A DNA stretch of 39,848 bases, taken from positions 1 to 39,848 of the forward strand of contig CAYYYL010000025.1 in NCBI GenBank assembly GCA_964475835.1, given 5' to 3'. Source of the stretch: JABDCI01 sp964475835. GTDB taxonomy: Bacteria; Verrucomicrobiota; Verrucomicrobiia; JABWAM01. The translations under genes were made by a program, and so were the position numbers. The first letter of the stretch is position 1; each line of letters opens with the position of its first letter. The notes under the pieces were generated by a model. It was not told the origin of the DNA, searched no databases, and worked only from the letters and a program-made list of their open reading frames with translations. Positions 39,418 through 39,848 of this stretch are shown in pieces.

Positions 39418-39604
39418 TAAGCTGCTCCCTCCGAAAACTGGACCAAAAATAAATGAGAAGGCCTGAGTTGTATGGTGTAAACCAGACCAACCAATGAAGA
39501 AGTCACGATTCAAAGAAGGACAAATCATAGCAATCCCTATGGAAGTGGAAGCGGGAGCCGAGGTCAAAGAGCTGGTGCGTAAGCAAAGGACTGACCCCAT
39601 TTCC
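39366..39604. repeat. 14-bp direct repeat CTGACCCCATTTCC
   Basis: CTGACCCCATTTCC occurs at 39366-39379 and 39591-39604 in the same orientation, with an A before each copy (15 bp identical). The second copy coincides with the point where the IS3 orfA reading breaks. It could be a target duplication or the end of a small mobile element. Confidence 0.6.
39418..39588 (+). pseudogene. IS3-family left end and truncated orfA
   Basis: The stretch from 39418 has an IS3-type left end (GCTGCTCCCTCC...ACTGGACCAAA, 39421-39447). It is followed at 39494 by the start of an IS3 OrfA: MKKSRFKEGQIIAI, then EAGAEVKELVRKQRT, the beginning of the usual HTH (MKKSRFTEEQII..KEAEAGxxVKELCRK). Family sequence ends at about 39588, exactly before the second CTGACCCCATTTCC copy, so the rest of orfA and orfB is missing. 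An upstream copy of the IS end is also found at 39809. Confidence 0.75.
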
Positions 39605-39681
39605 AGAAACAAAAGACTAATCGGATCACAGATCCTAAAATCCTTAAGCCAACCCCCTGTCAAGATTCCGGAGGAACGTTT

Positions 39682-39848
39682 ATGAAAAGCCTCAAATATT
39701 TTTTAAATCTTACAATCTATTTTCTAGCAATTTCCTGTTTTGCTGAACCTTTAACTGATCAACAACAGAAAACAGAGCAACTTAAATATGTATATCAACA
39801 AACCCTCCTGAGCTGCCCCCCTTTATTGGACCAAAGTAAGAGCGAGTT
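39682..39848 (+). CDS. Secreted protein fragment, 3' end disrupted or cut by the edge
   Basis: The ATG at 39682 is preceded by a good GGAGGA Shine-Dalgarno (39670-39675). It encodes MKSLKYFLNLTIYFLAISC, a signal peptide, then AEPLTDQQQKTEQLKYVYQQ. The region is A/T-rich compared with the rest of the window, suggesting foreign origin. From 39809 the DNA looks like an IS3 left end, so the reading that continues to the edge is probably artificial. Real product and length are unknown. Confidence 0.45.
   Translation, partial: MKSLKYFLNLTIYFLAISCFAEPLTDQQQKTEQLKYVYQQTLLSCPPLLDQSKSE
39809..39848 (+). mobile_element. Left end of a second IS3-family element, running off the window
   Basis: TGAGCTGCCCCCC...ATTGGACCAAAGTAA (39809-39838) is closely similar to TAAGCTGCTCCCTCC...ACTGGACCAAAAATAA at 39418-39451, in the same orientation and at the same position relative to the IS3 orfA in the first copy. 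No orfA is visible before the edge. Confidence 0.55.

Overview
This looks like a chromosomal contig from a moderately GC-rich, Gram-negative, probably Verrucomicrobiota-like (PVC group) bacterium. The phylum is an inference. It rests on several traits: few Shine-Dalgarno sites, LPS-type heptosyl- and WaaG-like glycosyltransferases, a pair of MshEN-type PilB/GspE ATPases around PilT, CCA-encoding tRNAs, and intergenic DNA packed with recurring short phrase-like repeats. A run of 10 N at 25549-25558 marks an assembly gap.

Layout. (1) 1-1.45 kb: a tyrosine recombinase cut by the left edge, tRNA-Met(CAT), and a truncated GIY-YIG nuclease. (2) 1.4-6.5 kb: a surface-glycan cluster with two GT4 enzymes on the minus strand, divergent from a GT9 heptosyltransferase and a tandem GT2 protein. 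(3) 6.5-14.1 kb: YqgE, an unknown zinc-finger/winged-helix protein, a minus-strand run mtnA-ROK kinase-orf159, prs preceded by a degenerate Gfo/Idh/MocA protein, and ubiX. (4) 14.1-20.4 kb: tRNA-Lys(CTT), a secreted rhodanese, a zinc-ribbon methyltransferase, an HDOD protein, a GT2, a B12-binding radical SAM protein and a GT4. The last few suggest a second glycan or lipid modification group. (5) 20.4-25.0 kb: pilB-like, pilT, and a second pilB-like ATPase, all on the plus strand, forming a type IV pilus / type II secretion motor module. (6) 25.0-26.9 kb: a secreted transglutaminase-like protein that spans the gap, plus a small membrane-anchored protein behind a promoter with palindromic operator candidates. 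(7) 26.9-37.2 kb: housekeeping genes tRNA-Tyr(GTA), ppdK, thiC, an IscA/ErpA-type protein, a 5'-nucleotidase and guaA. (8) 37.2 kb to the end: an accessory segment directly after guaA with DUF4160, DUF2442, an orphan XRE antitoxin-like gene, an IS110-family transposase, IS3-family remnants and a gene probably interrupted by an IS end.

The most unusual feature is the intergenic DNA between about 29.9 and 35.7 kb. At least seven repeat modules recur there in different orders and orientations. One block appears to have been domesticated in frame inside the 5'-nucleotidase gene, and others supply the last codons of thiC and probably part of the nucleotidase signal peptide. Other points worth checking are the possible bridge-RNA regions of the IS110 element, the C2H2-like zinc-finger protein, the unexplained partner gene of the mtnA-ROK run, and the toxin-antitoxin-like cluster at the guaA 3' end.
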